This document shows positions 21,454 to 36,147 of a stretch of 64,000 nucleotides of DNA, one piece after another. The DNA is from Pyrenula massariospora (lineage: Eukaryota; Ascomycota; Eurotiomycetes; Pyrenulales; Pyrenulaceae), in contig JAGFMI010000006.1 of NCBI GenBank assembly GCA_021030905.1, positions 62,001 through 126,000 on the forward strand, written 5' to 3'. Each line of letters starts with the position of its first letter. Position 1 is the stretch's first letter. The translations under genes and the position numbers were made by a program. Below the pieces are notes generated by a model. That model did not search any database. It was not told the DNA's origin and saw only the letters and a list, made by a program, of their open reading frames with translations.

Positions 21454-23335
21454 TTACCGAATAGTCATTTGCTTCGCCATCTGTCCACTCTTGCCAACGC
21501 CACCTTCTCTGGAGGCTGAAGCCGATGTGCCTGCTTTCCTCTCGAAGACCTTCCAGAACTTCAAACTTTCATCGGCGGCTAGGGTTCACGTTAGCGAGGT
21601 AAGACGGAGGAAACAAGAGGAGCTTACCAGCGGTCGCAAGCATCTGGCCATCGGGGCTAAGACAACTGTGCAAGACACGAGTTTCATGGGCGGGAATCTC
21701 AACATTGCGGACAAGAGTTGGGTAGCTCCAGATGCTCAGCGCATTGTCGGGGAACCCGCTAGAGCTCACAATCTCACGGTAGTGGTTGCTCCACCGGAGG
21801 CTAGTGACTTGAGAGCCTGTATCGATACTGTTCACGCGAGCGCCGGTCGTAGTGTTCCAGAAATGAATGTTCCGATCGTACGAGCCTCCACCGGTAGCAA
21901 GAAGATTCAGCTGCCATGGGCACCAACTAAGAGCTTTGACGGCTGCACGGTGATTTGTCTTTTTGTGCTTTGGTGCGGCGAGAGACCTGGCGTCCCAAAT
22001 GGAGACGAGGTTGTCATTACCGCCAGTGGCAAGCTGCGCACCGTCAGATCTCCATTCGAGACCACAGACTTCTGAGGTATGCGAAACCAGTTCGGCAATT
22101 TTATGATCTGCGACACGAACATCGTGGTTGAAAACGAGGCCGCTCCGGGCTCCAGTGGAAAGGGTATGAGAAGACCAGCCCATGACACCAACGCGAGTAT
22201 CATGACCGAACATGCTGCGCAATTTGGTTCCCTCTTCGACATCCCAGATCTGAACTTCACCTGTGCCAAGACCTACACCAACGTAGGCTCCGTCACCACT
22301 CCACTTCACGCTGCTTACGTAGGTGTCAGGAGATGTCTCTAAGAGACAGCTTACAGAACCTGCTTCCGCAGACCACACATAGACATTCCGCTCTAGACCA
22401 ATAGCGACCTGATTTCCAGAGCTCCAGTCAAGCAGGTTGAGATAGTAGTCATCGACAAGGCCAGGTGCATCGAGAACACGCTCAGGGGCTGTCTGAATTC
22501 TTCGACGGAACTGAGCTGACTGGGTGTTGGCAGGCTTTAGGGGCCGATTGTACTGTGAACGCAGGTCGATAGGCTTGGAAGACTCTGGCGGCGGAGGCTT
22601 GAATGCTAAAATACGAGTATTTAGGTTGACACCACAAGCTGATGCAAGCGTCGACTCGTAGGCTGTGGAATCAGGATCTTTCCGAGAATATGGTCCAGCA
22701 TTGTCTTCATCTTCAAGGCCCATGTTTTCCATAGCTGTAGTGATATCAGCATCACTCCGACTACCAATGTCGAATGCGCTCGCAGCGTTCGCCAACACCG
22801 TAGATCCTTCGCCAGCAGTCTTGGGTCTCTGATTCTCATCTTGCTTCGCAGAGCCGGCATTAAGAAGCCCTTCACTGGCATTTCGGCTTGGAATGAAGCG
22901 GTCTGCAGCATGGTGTGCCGCTCGGATGGTTGTCTTTGTTGGCCTTGATCTTAGAGCAGTCTCCTTCCTGGCACGCGACTTGGAAGGAGTCTGTGAGATA
23001 CCTGGACCAGTGCCGGTCAAGGTCCATTCTGATGCACCCACATCAACGTGCCTTGGCGATTGCCGACCTTTTGCAATGTTCGACTTGGGTGACTGTTGGC
23101 ACACTGACCGTGAGAGTGACCTCGATACCGATCTTGAGAATAAAGCCGAATGGTCTTTGTTGTGGATGGACTGTGATGGTTGTCTTGGAGGAGTGAATGG
23201 CGAAGCGTTGTTTGAAGCGCCACTGGTAGCTCTAGCCCTAGGGGACGGTGTTAAAGGCATACGGCCACCCGCTGTCTTTGTAGCGAAAAGGCCATGATGA
23301 CTCTTCAGCGGCGTTGATACCGAAGCAGTCGCCAT
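21454..23335 (-). CDS. cdc20: Cdc20/Slp1, WD40 activator of the anaphase-promoting complex
   Basis: Cdc20 recruits substrates such as securin and B cyclins to the APC/C ubiquitin ligase at anaphase and is the target of the spindle checkpoint. Two exons (23335-21628 and 21578-21454) give 610 residues. The disordered N-terminus carries the C-box DRFIPSR (about 145-151). The WD40 propeller starts at APERVLDAPGLVDDYYLNLL (about 295) and includes LATGGNDNLVSIWD and LATGGGSYDRNIHFW. Splicing the last intron restores AADESLKFWKVFER and a C-terminal MTIR, matching the APC/C-binding IR tail. The LLDWSSGN string after YYLN and the long N-terminus favour Cdc20 over the Cdh1/Fzr paralogue. Complete and intact. 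Confidence 0.95.
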
Positions 23336-24137
23336 CTTAAGTGAAAATTTGATCGAATGGACAATTTAATGTTTCGATCGTAGTCGCTGCTGTGGTTGAG
23401 GACAATGAGTCCCTCGGGTTAGTACACGGTCGATTAAGCAATCAGAGCTTGTCGAAAAAAGTCTGTGCTTGGTTCCAAACTATCCAGTGAGATCCCAAGA
23501 TGCTCAAATAAATGGCTCCTGGGGAGGCTTTGCTATGTTAGTACTTTGTCGCTGTGATGTCCAGAGATGATTGAATAATCGAGGTATCTGAGGTGGCACG
23601 CTAACAATCGGTGGGTCGACCAAATCGTGCAGAAGCAGGAATGATCTAATGGATTGAATAGCTATGCTCAACAAAGATACAGCTTGAAGGGTAAGAGATT
23701 TGAAGAGGTAAGGTGGAAGTGCGGGTATGGGAGTAGATGTGGTATGGTAAAGGGAGTGAGGGATCTCGACAATTGAAGGCAACTACGGAAGCAGACGACC
23801 ATAACAGAGGTCGCCGTGCCAACGGTGCCAAGGCTCGGCAAGCGGCAAACCAGATCAGGCACCGCCGACAGCCGGGCTGAAAGAGCCTTGGCGACCTGGT
23901 CCCTGCGTTTTGGTTCATGCTAATCTGTTCTGGGAATTACTGGCAGCCTCCAGGTTCTGGAAGGATTCGATGTCTAGCCTGCCGTACTCAAGACTGGGAC
24001 AACGTCTTCACAACCACCTTGAGTACTCGTCGAATGCATGTGCATGCAAATCACTGTCAATGAGATCTATGTGGCACTCAAACATGAGCCTCGTCTACAC
24101 CCCCAACCAATGCACTGCTGCCTAGTCGACCGCTGGC
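23336..24137. promoter_or_regulatory. Divergent intergenic region between cdc20 and the kelch-BTB gene
   Basis: The two start codons face away from each other across about 800 bases, so both promoters are expected here. Several short open frames show no family resemblance. No named site recognised. Confidence 0.35.
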
Positions 24138-26464
24138 ATGGCACATTTCCCTACAACACCTGCCAACAATCCCTCTGCCTTTGCTGCTGGAGGACCGAGT
24201 AGTGGTGTGACTTGGGGAGGCTTGTCGGGAGGCTCTCGCTCGACTCTGTCTGCTCCAGGCTCGTCATCTACCTACCTCATGCCTACCAGTCCGGCTAAGA
24301 GCCGACGCCTAAGCCTCGACGGTTACCGACCACAGATTTCGCGAACCACGGGTCAGAAACCAGCCTGTTTAGTTAATGCCTCCGTGACTTACTGTGGGAA
24401 CAACCAAATCTATGCGTTTGGTGGCTTCGATCAGTATACCGACGAAGGTTCGTCCCTGCGCCATTTCGTGTTACACTGTACGAGCTGACCTATTATAGTG
24501 TACAATCATGTTTTGAAGCTTGATCTCAACTCCCTTAATTGGACGCTTGTCGACAATTATGGAGATATACCTGGTGTACGGATGGGTGAGATCAGCCACA
24601 AAATAAATACAGACGAACTTTTGCTGACTGCACAGGCCACTCTGCCACCCTGTATCAAGGAGACAAACTTCTTGTGTACGGCGGAGAAAATGAGCACCGA
24701 GAATATCTGTCTGACCTTGTGATACTCAACCTAAAGACACTTCATTGGACGCAGCCAGACATTCGAGGATCTATTCCTAAAGGTCGAGCTCGCCACGCTG
24801 CAGTAATATACGAGGACAAGCTGTTTGTGGTTGGTGGTCTGACCGGCGAGACGAATTATATTCTTGATGATCTATGTTATCTTGACCTTAAAACGTGGAC
24901 ATGGTCGCGTAGCTGGAGCTTTGTTGGCCGCTTCGACCATACTGCATGGATATGGGGAGGCCGGCTCTGGGTCTTTGGAGGTCTCGGCCCAGACATGGAA
25001 CGTTCTACAGAGATATGGTGGTTGGACCTCAAAGGCAGTCCGTCTTTCGGCATGGTGTCTTCACAGCAGGCCTCGGAATCTGCGAGCTCCATGGGCCGAC
25101 CAGCCCCATCGCAAACCGGATCTCTCGGTGGATCGCAGCACTTTGGTTCATCAGGATACGCTGCGAACTCCGGAAGCGTTCAGGTTCGATCTTCACGAAA
25201 AGAAAAACCCACGGCGCCGGGTGCTATCTCATCACTCAAATTCCTTTCCGGCCCTCATGTGCCTGTGCAAGCTTCCGGAATGCATTTCCATGCCTACTCT
25301 TCTGGCACATTACTAGATTTCGTTACACCTGCTGGAACGATCAGATCGTCAGAATGCAATCTCTCTGCTTTGGAACTTGACTCATTACGATGGCAGAGAC
25401 TCGTTGAGGGCCCTGAGCTCTTCGACGCCGGATATCGTTGGTTGTATTGTACAATAAGTGAGGACGGGACCAAAGCATGGCTACTGGGATCTCCAATTGG
25501 GGATACTATTGGACCAAATCAAGACGCTCAGCTCAGCGAGGTACTTACAATGGACTTGAAGAAGTATGGCATGCTTGGCAACGATCTGATCCACGAGGCG
25601 GTGTCCGAGCAAAACAGAATCCTTGCCAGCGAGCACGCTTCTTCTAATCCGTCTTCTAGCCTTGGAATGGACCTCGCAGCGGTCTTCGATCAACCGCCTG
25701 ATTCTGGCAGTATGGCTGATTTCATCATCACCGCTGATCATGATGAAATTGATGTGGATGACGACGATTCTTCAAGGTCGTTCAGAGCGTCCCCTAATCA
25801 GTCAATGTATTTGCCCGACAACGCTTCAACGTCGCCGCCCCTACATGTCCATAAAATCATACTCCAAGCTCGTTGGCCCCATTTCAGAAGACTCTACGCA
25901 GCAAAGATGGCGGAATTCCATAATCAAAAGATGCACATACCAGAACCCTACTCCGTGGTGCGCGCCTTCCTGTATTACCTCTACACCGATAGCATTGCTC
26001 CACATCCTGTGTATTGCCCCGGACTTACGGAAGTGGCCGGAATGCTAGTTATGGCGAACCTTTACGATATGCCTAAGCTCCGATTACTTTGTGTGCATCG
26101 GTTGAGCCGCGAGTTAGACGTCGAGCATGCTGCGATCGTGTGGGAGCGGGCAGGCCGTACAAATGAAGAATGGCTGAGAAGACGCGCCGCGACATTCTGC
26201 CTGATGCACTGGGGAAGAGTTGTCCGAACTGCTGGTTTCAAATCGTTAAGTCGGCAATGCATTGTCGAACTTTGCGAACAAGTTGATATGGAAGGGCGCG
26301 TGGTGGGAGGCGAAGAACTGGAAGCAGTCGGTGGACTGGGTGGCGGCCGTTATGGTTTCGGTGGCGCCCCTAGACGGCACCGAAATACGGGTGGTACGAC
26401 TACGACTTCTGATGATGTTGATGATGGTGAAGGCGATGAAGAAGACGGCATGGAAATCAATTGA
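24138..26464 (+). CDS. ral2: Kelch-repeat and BTB protein, Ral2-like (Ras pathway)
   Basis: Fission yeast Ral2 is a kelch protein needed for Ras1 activation in mating and cell shape. Three exons (24138-24447, 24499-24585, 24636-26464) give 741 residues. After a Ser-rich N-terminus come kelch units with ASVTYCGNNQIYAFGGFDQY, HSATLYQGDKLLVYGGENEH, ARHAAVIYEDKLFVVGGLTG and FDHTAWIWGGRLWVFGGLGP. A second half holds a BTB fold split by an acidic loop: MADFIITADHDEIDVDD, then LHVHKIILQARWPHFRRLYA. It is followed by a BACK-like helical region and a Gly-rich, acidic C-terminus. Both introns are phase 1, with the codon joins confirmed by the kelch pattern. The acidic insert within the BTB domain is notable. 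The alternative label would be simply LZTR1-like kelch-BTB; the Ral2 identity is inferred from architecture. Confidence 0.8.
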
Positions 26465-27176
26465 GCGTGGGCACAAGCGATTGCATTTGGGGAAGGCGTT
26501 GTTTACATACATTTATCTCCTTGGCTACTCACGTTGAGCGAGGTGTTTGACGAACGGCATGCTCTTGGCGTTGGCAATGCAATCGGAGACTTTAGATCTG
26601 TACAAAACATCATATTTTACTATCTGCGGCTCATCCATACCACCATTAGGGTTCAAGTGCGTACCCATCTTCATCTGCATCCTGAGGCGCTCGCGGAAAC
26701 GGTTCGCAGGCCCGTCATCCGTCTCCATTCCCCTTTGCCCCGCCATGCCCCACGTCGCCATATGCCCGCTTCCAGACGGGAATAGGCTGTTTCCTGAATG
26801 CGCACACACACCTGCACATGATGTACAGATCTGAATTCTGTCCTGTACGGAGCTCCACAAATCAATTGGACCCCTTCTCGAATGCTGCTGATGGGGGTTG
26901 TACAGGAACGGTGCGCGCGGCCCAGAGAGCCGCGTTCTCGTGTCACGGTCTGGGAAGGAGGTAGAAAATATTTCAAATGTGTTGTTGTCCTCTTTTTCGC
27001 TTTTCTGTTCATCAGGTTTCACGCGCTTTTTTGCAAGCTTTCAATTTCAGTGTATACAGATATCTCTCTTGCTGTTAAAGCTTTGTTCTCCCCTTTCTTC
27101 CCCTTTCTTCCCCTTTTTTTCCCGTCTTGTCTTTCATCTCTCTCTTCAACATCGACGCCTATCCAGCAAAGCGGCC
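26465..27176. promoter_or_regulatory. Upstream region of the GH1 gene with a pyrimidine tract
   Basis: The plus strand from about 27077 to 27160 is almost pure C/T, with repeats of ttcccc and tctc, and ends just before the ATG at 27177. Such CT tracts near the start site are common in well-expressed fungal genes. No coding sequence is supported in the rest of the interval. Confidence 0.4.
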
Positions 27177-28889
<1,713 letters not shown>

Positions 28890-29376
28890 AGAAGTAATCA
28901 TGTATCCGAAAGGATTAGCGACGTTAAAGGGTTTAGGACTTACGGGACTGTATAGTCACCAGGCTTTTAAAAGGAATGGATCACGGGGCGAAGACATCAA
29001 GTTGCTTTGACAGACATAGGACCAAGGGAAAACCTGAGAGTCTTCCATCGTAGACAATAGTAAGCCTCTTCGAAAATGGAAAATGAAACCAAGAAAATTG
29101 CTCAGTTGTAGACATCGGCGCTTGTAGCCCGGGAGAGAACACATCATACTCCATAGAAGCTTCTCAAAACTTGTCCGTTGACGCATGCTCACCTGGAAAC
29201 GAGGTCGCGAAGAAGCAGAGAACCCTTTTCAGCTTGAACACATTCCTTTCATGTTCAATAGCCCGTGAAAGAGTATTGCGACTCATAGCTCTGCCTCCTT
29301 AAGTAGACCTCCAAAGAGCTTCCTCTATTGTCGTAACAACCGATAGCTCGAGGAGAGAAGATAGTGGAGACGTCAG
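28890..29376. other. Convergent intergenic region
   Basis: Between the GH1 and sfr1 3' ends. Only a short minus-strand frame (28956-29192) without resemblance. Nothing else seen. Confidence 0.35.
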
Positions 29377-30563
29377 CTAATCTTCCCAGCGTTGATTCTC
29401 CTTGTCATATCCGATCAGGCGAAGATCAATATTGAGGCTTTCGAGCATCATGCTCATGGTAAAGGACTAGAATGAAAGACATAATGAGAATACACCCACT
29501 AGTATGATCAAGGTATCGCAAAGCATACCTCATCGTCCTTTTCTTCCGCTCTACTATTCGGCTCTGCTGTTCCATACTTGGTGGCCTCGGCCATCAATTC
29601 TTCCTTAGCGATCTCGAGAGCTTCACGTTGTTCGTCGTTCAGATCTTCTAGGGGAAGGTCGTCTTCTTGGTCATCCCAACCGCTTGGTCTCTGTCTGCTT
29701 GCTCTCCAGGCTCCGACGCCACCCATGCGATTGACTCGGTCTCTGGCGGCACGGAAGGCCTCCTCAGCAAGTTCTCGGCTGGCAGTTTTCCACTTGTCGA
29801 TCAAAAGCTGAAGCTCGTCATCTTTTCCGGACGCCTCTATTTTCTCGGCCTGTTGGATGGTGTCGAGATCCCGGGTCAACTTTGACAGCTCTTTCTGTTG
29901 TTGGATGGAGGTGACATCGTTGAGAGGTTTAGACCGTCGAGGTGAAATTGATTTGATCGACACAGGTACCTTGGACCCTCTCTCCGGAGATTTAGGTGTC
30001 TGGGTAGCGGATTTAGGTTGGCTGGTGGCGGGCCTTTGTGGGTTGTGCGCTGCCTGAGATTCCTTTAGAGTCTCGTTGGTCAAAGTTGGCAGTGCAAGAG
30101 GCTTGTTGGCAGTAGATGGGCGCAATGGTGATTTGAAAGGCTTGGCAAGGGAATCTGATGATTGCTGTAGACGACGACGTTTGGCGGGTGGGATGATGGG
30201 CGAGGTCATCTCGGTCGCAAGTGTGGGCGGTTCTAATTGTCGGGAATGAGGCCCATTAAACGAAGGGTTAGGGGTGAGTAAGTTTCGCGGGCTGAACCCC
30301 ATCGGTGTCGCGATTCCTACCTGGACCGGAAGCTTTGGGCGAGCCCCATCATCAGCAGGAGGTTGACAGCAAGGACCAGCAGGTGCAAGGCGTATTTCCA
30401 CACCAAGGTGGCCGCTTATTGCCACGGCCAGCTGGCCACGATGGAGATACGTGATCGCAAAGAGCCTACAGCGGACCTCATCTGAAGCTGAGGGTTCCGA
30501 ATGCGTGCTGGGATGGCGCACTGCAGTTTTCTCACGATCATTTGCGATGATGCCCATTTGCAT
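29377..30563 (-). CDS. sfr1: Swi5-dependent recombination protein Sfr1/Mei5-like
   Basis: Sfr1/Mei5 forms a complex with Swi5 that stimulates Rad51/Dmc1 strand exchange. The main exon ends at 29529. A second exon, 29466-29377, adds SFTMSMMLESLNIDLRLIGY and a short tail ending RWED. The C-terminal third carries the family signature: a coiled coil (LTRDLDTIQQAEKIEASGKD), then DKWKTASRELAEEAFRAARD, VNRMGGVGAWRASRQ and a DDLPLEDLNDEQREALEIAK region. The N-terminal half is disordered and Ser/Pro/Lys-rich, as usual. The frame is open from 30563, but the first 87 residues look unconserved; the Met at 30302 (MGFSPRNLLTPNPSF) is a better start. The call rests on the C-terminal domain. Confidence 0.82.
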
Positions 30564-31097
30564 CCGTCTTTCTTGGGGCCTCTACCTCGCTGTGATCCTG
30601 TGGCTGCAAACAGCGCTCTGGTCATCCCTTATTTGCATCGTCCTCGCGTTCGCGGCTAGGTCCCAATCGGGCCTAGCTTCCCAGCCGGCAGGGGAAGTTC
30701 TGTTACTGGCAGACGACAAGAAAAGCGCACTGCCCAGGCCAGATTACCCATTATTTCTGTTTCCCTCCCACGGACTGGCAGCCATCAAACCCGAAAGAGA
30801 CTTCTACACCAGACCATTAAACCATGAATGCCTCCATCGCCATCCCGCCTCATTCCTTCTTCCTTTCTTACCATCCACCATGACCATCCACCACCACCAC
30901 CTTTTCTGCCCATTGCCTTGAATAAACATCATCACCACCGGTCATAGTCGCCTGACGGTCGTGCAGCCTTTGAAACTCACTTGACCCGAGATTCCTTTGA
31001 CCACCCCGACCCTTTCGGCACAACCACAACCTAAGAGCCTGCCACAACCCATTTCCACCCCATTACTACTCCTTTCACCATCACCACGCCCTCGAAC
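30564..31097. promoter_or_regulatory. Divergent region between sfr1 and ies4
   Basis: The start codons diverge here. The plus strand before 31098 is C/A-rich with short CCAC and ACCA repeats, consistent with a 5' leader. A plus-strand open frame crossing from 30451 is a shadow with no family resemblance. Confidence 0.35.
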
Positions 31098-32079
31098 ATG
31101 TCGACAACCACAACAATTACATCGACGGCAAAGCATGGTCGTCAGAACAAAATGTCAAAGTCGACCAAGATCATCACCCTGAAGCTGAACCCTTCCCTTC
31201 TTGCTGAGTTCGCACCAAAACCAGCGTCTCGTCGAAATTCAAAAATAAAATCGACGCCTTCCTCATCTTCAACGCCAGCCATCGTCGACACCACTGTCCC
31301 AACCTCTACTCTCACCAACAATAACCCTTCAGAAAACCCTTCGGATTCCAATGACACCCCAGCTCCTGCTAATGCAACGCCGCCAGCAGATGCGCCGAAG
31401 AAACGTGGGCCTGGTGCCAAGCCTGGAATCAAGAGAAATGCTGCTCAGATGGCAGATGGGACACCGAAGCCAAGAGGCAAGCCTGGACCTAAGAAGAAGC
31501 CTCGACTGTAAGCGCTCCCCCTAAATTCGCTTTCTGCTTTGAGTACACGTCAGTTCGTTTTGTGGCATTATGTCCTGTCTCATCCACAGGCTACCATCTC
31601 CCTATGTTCCTTTGAACCCTCTAGAGAAGACCAGATCTCAATTCATTCTTACCTAATCCGATACTAATGCTTTTTGTAGAGAGGATGGTACCATTGATCA
31701 CTCAGCCAAGCCCTTGACCAATGGTACAGCGGCGCACAAGCTAGGGCCGAAAGCCAACCAAGGCGCCATCAACGCTGGCCTGCGGGCACTTGATCGAACG
31801 GGAAAGCCATGTCGCAAGTGGGAGCGCAAGCCCTTGCAACTCAAAAGCTTCACTGGTGTTGTATGGGGTCTTGCCTCTTGGAAAACACCTCAAGGAAAAG
31901 CTCCGATAGAAATGGCTGATATCAAGGACCATTCTCAGACCGCCGAAAGTGATTCGAAAGCCAATGCGAGTAGTACACAGCTCGAGAGCGAAAAGAGTAA
32001 TGCTGGAGACGCAGCCGAAACAATTGCAACACCTGTCGCGAGTTCTCCGGCACCTATGCTGGACACACCAGCTGGGTAA
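31098..32079 (+). CDS. ies4: INO80 chromatin remodelling complex subunit Ies4
   Basis: Ies4 is a fungal subunit of INO80, phosphorylated in the DNA damage response in yeast. Two exons (31098-31507 and 31680-32079) give 269 residues. The N-terminal MSKSTKIITLKLNPSLLAEF is followed by a Ser/Thr/Pro-rich region. Then come basic KKRGPGAKPGIKRNAAQMAD and KPRGKPGPKKKPRL (AT-hook-like), an exon junction, and the conserved GKPCRKWERKPLQLKSFTGV with VWGLASWKTP. The 172-bp intron falls in the middle of the basic region. Translation could also begin at the Met at 31152. C-terminal acidic/Ser-rich tail. The recognition rests mainly on the KW..K.LQLKSFTG block. Confidence 0.85.
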
Positions 32080-32986
32080 TAGTTCCGGCCCAGGTGTTCG
32101 TATTTCCCTATACACTTTTCGGCCTCACATTTTTGGTGTCATAGACCGCATTTATTGACCATTTGGATTTCCCATCACATTATCAAGATTTTCAGGGAAC
32201 TTCAAAAGCGATTTATGATTAGCGACGGAGTTTAGCGGTTTACCCAAAAGGCTTCACATAGTGCGATCAACGCGGCGTTGTATGTGGAGCGGGTGCTTTC
32301 AACGTCTCTTGGGGAGGCAACTTGTACAATACCTTCCAATAGCATGACAACCAACTGTTATCTGAGACTCCTACAAGGCTTTTGAGGCTACTTGAAGAGA
32401 GATGCTCTGCACTTCTATACCAGCGAGCCGCTCCATCTAATCTACTCTGTTATATGAGCAAAGAAAACTGCATTACACCAGAACAAGTTGTAAAATTTAA
32501 ATTTCACGATTAGATTGTTATTATATTATCTCGCATGTCAAGCTGATGGGTAAAATATCGATGACCAAGACAGGGTCGCTCAGAGCAGTCACCCGATAGT
32601 GGGAGTCGGCCGTATGACTTCCTTTTAGCAGATATTGCGGTCCCCGCATCATTGGCTTCTGGACCTGTAATGGACCATGAACCTGCCTGTGTACTTCCAA
32701 TCCTGCCCTCTCAAGACCAATATGCCTTTCCTGCGTGCTCCTTGCAACTCCAGCAGCTGTACGCTGTATTCGTCTCTGATATTGCTCCTACCATCTGGCC
32801 AACCGTGATCTTCGGCGCTGAGAGGGGCTCTCTCGGTCCGCTTGTTGACTACCGCTATCAACCTACTCTTACCCGCCATTTGTAAAGTCCCTATACCCCT
32901 ACATTTACTGATACTCGCGCAAAGATATCGAGCTTTCTTCGCAAACTCAAGAAGTTCTTTCCGGCGAGCCTACAACTGGATCCTGA
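32080..32986. other. Intergenic stretch
   Basis: About 900 bases before gid1, AT-rich around 32480-32560. Open frames at 32649-33084 on both strands conflict with each other and show no domain. It probably holds the ies4 3' end and the gid1 promoter and leader. Confidence 0.35.
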
Positions 32987-35205
32987 TTGTATCCTGTGCA
33001 AGCCAGGATGACGAATGCCGGGGGAACCGGTGGCGGCCCTCCTCCAACCTTTCCTCCAGGCCCAAGTTTGAGCTCGATGCCTAGAAGGTCTTCATACGCT
33101 TCAGTCGTATCAGGAAATCCAGCCCAAGCTTATTACGCACACGCCAGAAATCCGGCCCTTTCCAGCGCCCCGACGCCGAGCAATTCTTATCCACCTCCCT
33201 CGTACCCCGACCCCCGTCTTCAACGAACCTCCTCCGGCTTTGACTCTGAAAACGTCGCTGCTGGTATAATGGCCGGTTATGGGCAACGGTCGTCTTCTCT
33301 TCCATCATTTTCGAGGCGTTTCTCCTCCTATGCGAATGCCAACGCCCCGAATCCGTTCTTCGTTCCGACATACCTACGTCATTCCCAATATGTGGCCAAA
33401 CTGCAAGCAGCTCATAACGCCAGACCAGCGGCAAGGAAAGAAGGGCCCCTGCATTCACTCTCAACCAACTCCAGTAGCGCAAGCCTCCACCGGCCAACCC
33501 AGTCACATCGTGGCATGACATTTGAGGTTGTTGAAAACCCGCCTAGCAAAGAGGAAAGTCCGCTGGCACCGCTACCGTCAAGATGGAACGAAGCGGATCG
33601 CTTCCTCGGGCTTGAGATCATGGGAGATGGAAGAGAAGTGCGGTACGCAGGATCTACAAGCAGGACCGAACAACAAGAGGCAGCTGCAGTACGTGCCGAT
33701 CATCGGATGCCCTCTCAAAGTGGCATATACTATTTCGAGGTTGAAATCACTTCCAAGCATAAGGATGGGTGAGGAAATAGCTGCACATTCTCAGAACTTG
33801 TTGCTTACTCAGATGATAGAATGGTCGCAATTGGCTTTTCGGGGTCAAAAGCTTCCCTCGAACGATTACCCGGCTGGGAGAGCGAGTCCTGGGCATATCA
33901 CAGTGACGATGGAAAATCATTCTTTGGTGAGAGCACTGGGAAAACTTATGGGCCTACGTTTACGGTCAACGATGTGATCGGCTGTGGTATCAATTTCATT
34001 ACTGGATCTGCATTTTTTACAAAGAATGGGATTTCTTTGGGTATGGAATGCCTTTTCCAGTTCCATATCTTTCTAACGGTGGTCTAGGAGTCGCCTTCAG
34101 AGACCTGAAGACCGTAAGAGCGTTTCCTTCCGTTGGAGTAAAGCGGCATGCGAGTGCAACGATCAGGGCTAATTTTGGCCAATCGCCTTTTGTTTTTGAC
34201 ATTGATGGACTAGTAGAGGTAAGCTCCGATTTCCTCTCTCCTAGCCGCTTGTTCACTGTTTGAATCTTGCAGCGAGAAAGAATCAACCTGGAAAGAGAGA
34301 TCGGTCTTACTAAGATCTCAACGCGAAATTCATCTCTGGATGAGTCAACTTTGGTTCAAGAGCTCGTCGCCCAATTTCTAGCGCATGATGGATATGTAGA
34401 GACAGCAAGAGCCTTCAATGAAGCCAAGAACTCGGAAGCAGACGCCTTACAGATAAACCAAGGTGGCAATTCACGGTCACTTCAAGCAGAGCAAGATTTG
34501 GAAGCTGTAAAGAGACAGAGTTCGTCAGCCTGATCTGTCCAATTCATATATACACACTAACACATATCAGGAATCAGAGCCGCTATCCTAGAAGGCGACA
34601 TCGACAAGGCTCTTAAACATACCAATGCATATTATCAGCGCGTGCTAGAGGAAAATCCCCAAATAGTGTTTCGTCTCAAATGCCGAAAATTTATAGAACT
34701 TATCCGGAAAACGATTGAATTGCAGTCTCAAAATTCGCCTAAAGCAGGCAGCACAACCAATGGTCACAGTCAAGAAACGGACGTCTTCGATCATGATATG
34801 GAGATGGACGGTTCGAACGACGGGGAAGAATGGGATAAAATGGACACTGAAGAAGCTTCAAGCTCCATGAAGTATCAGGAACTGGTTCAGGAGGCCATGG
34901 AGTACGGACAAATGCTGAATCGGGAGTACCGCGATGACAAGCCAAAGAAGAAAGCTCTGGATGATGCTTTTTCGCTCTGGGCTTACGACGATGCGAAATC
35001 TTCCGTACATGGTCACCTCCTAGAGTCGACCGGGCGGGTCCCAGTTGCAGAGGAATTGAACGCTGCGATTCTGGTTTCCCTCGGCAAGTCCTCCTCGGCC
35101 TCGATAGAGAAGCTATATCAGCAAACAGAAGCCCTTGTCAACGAGCTTGGCGAAGATGGCGGTGTCGGCACACTGATCAATGTGAAGGAACGCTTTCTGG
35201 CATAG
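32987..35205 (+). CDS. gid1: RanBPM/Gid1 (Vid30) subunit of the GID/CTLH ubiquitin ligase
   Basis: Gid1/Vid30 scaffolds the GID E3 ligase that degrades gluconeogenic enzymes on glucose return. Five exons, 32987-33768, 33820-34040, 34088-34218, 34273-34519 and 34571-35205, give 671 residues. A low-complexity N-terminus precedes the SPRY domain (GIYYFEVEITSKHKDGMVAI, WAYHSDDGKSFFG, FFTKNGISLGVAFRDL). The LisH motif follows (LVQELVAQFLAHDGYVETAR). The CTLH/CRA region has RQRIRAAILEGDIDKALKHT, VLEENPQIVFRLKCRKFIEL and the C-terminal helices. An acidic insert (DHDMEMDGSNDGEEWDKMDT) sits within the CRA part. Each join restores a conserved block. The start could also be Met 33008. Confidence 0.93.
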
Positions 35206-36147
35206 AATTGCGCTGGATATGAATACTGCTACGAACGAGCCTCTCTACTATTTTCATCTGGCGTTATAAGCATGAGCATTGGCAGTAAAGGGCAACGTTC
35301 GGACTAAGATTGACATTATTTGCAGATATTCTTGTTTGTCTAGATTTGGGGACATAGGCATACCAGGACGAGGCGCTACTTTAGCTTCGCACTGGCATTG
35401 CAAGGAGAATGGGCAGTCTTTGGTTATTATAGCGGTGAGGGCATTTGGCTCGATCGACGTTCTTGAAATCAAGGGCTCGGGTTAGATGGGCGTCAATGTT
35501 TTAGACCAGTCAACATGTTAGTTTTTACCAAATAGAAGACACAAGACTGCTTTAGAGCTCCTGCACGTCATCTCTCAAGCTTCTACTTTTCACAGATGGT
35601 AGACGAAGCTTGCATTGCAGTTCGTTCTCGGTAAAGAGCGTAGCTAGATGCGCACTGACGCGGGCATGAAGATATCTTGCTCACTCCACTCGACCAAGTT
35701 AGGATTCTCACACCAGAGCAACCCCGAGCCTTAATCCGCGAGAAGCCTCTACAAAGCTTTTCACTATCGACCAGGATGCCTTGCAGCCGTCTCAGATACC
35801 AAGATTGGTCACTCGATCCAGAAGCGCCTATCTCTCTGCGGCCGCTGTGCCTAGAAAGGGAAAGGAAGCGGAGTTCGGTGTTGACCGCTGATGGAGGGGC
35901 ATGAAAAGATTTCCACAATCGTCGTCATTATATGTGAAACGAAAATATGTCCACGGCGAGGCTTTTTGTTCCCGGTAGATGCTTAGTTTTCTGGCTACTT
36001 GTCTCTCCTTGTTCTTTTTCAAAAGCATTCACTATGACCGTATGAGAAATTGCTGCAGCAACATACCATATTCTAGCCAATGTTCGTGGCATATAACGCC
36101 ACAACCAAAGAAACTGTGAACCACCTCATAGATTCGACAGGCTTTTA
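35206..36147. other. Intergenic stretch
   Basis: About 940 bases. Short open frames on both strands (35254-35472, 35583-35918) show no resemblance to known proteins. Nothing else recognised; the last 200 bases are the likely promoter of the transporter gene. Confidence 0.35.

Noticed and set aside
21454-23335. Cdh1/Fzr instead of Cdc20
   Set aside because: The LLDWSSGN segment and the long N-terminus with its C-box favour Cdc20/Slp1.
30451-30921. 156-residue plus-strand frame before ies4
   Set aside because: Overlaps the sfr1 5' region and has no recognisable domain.
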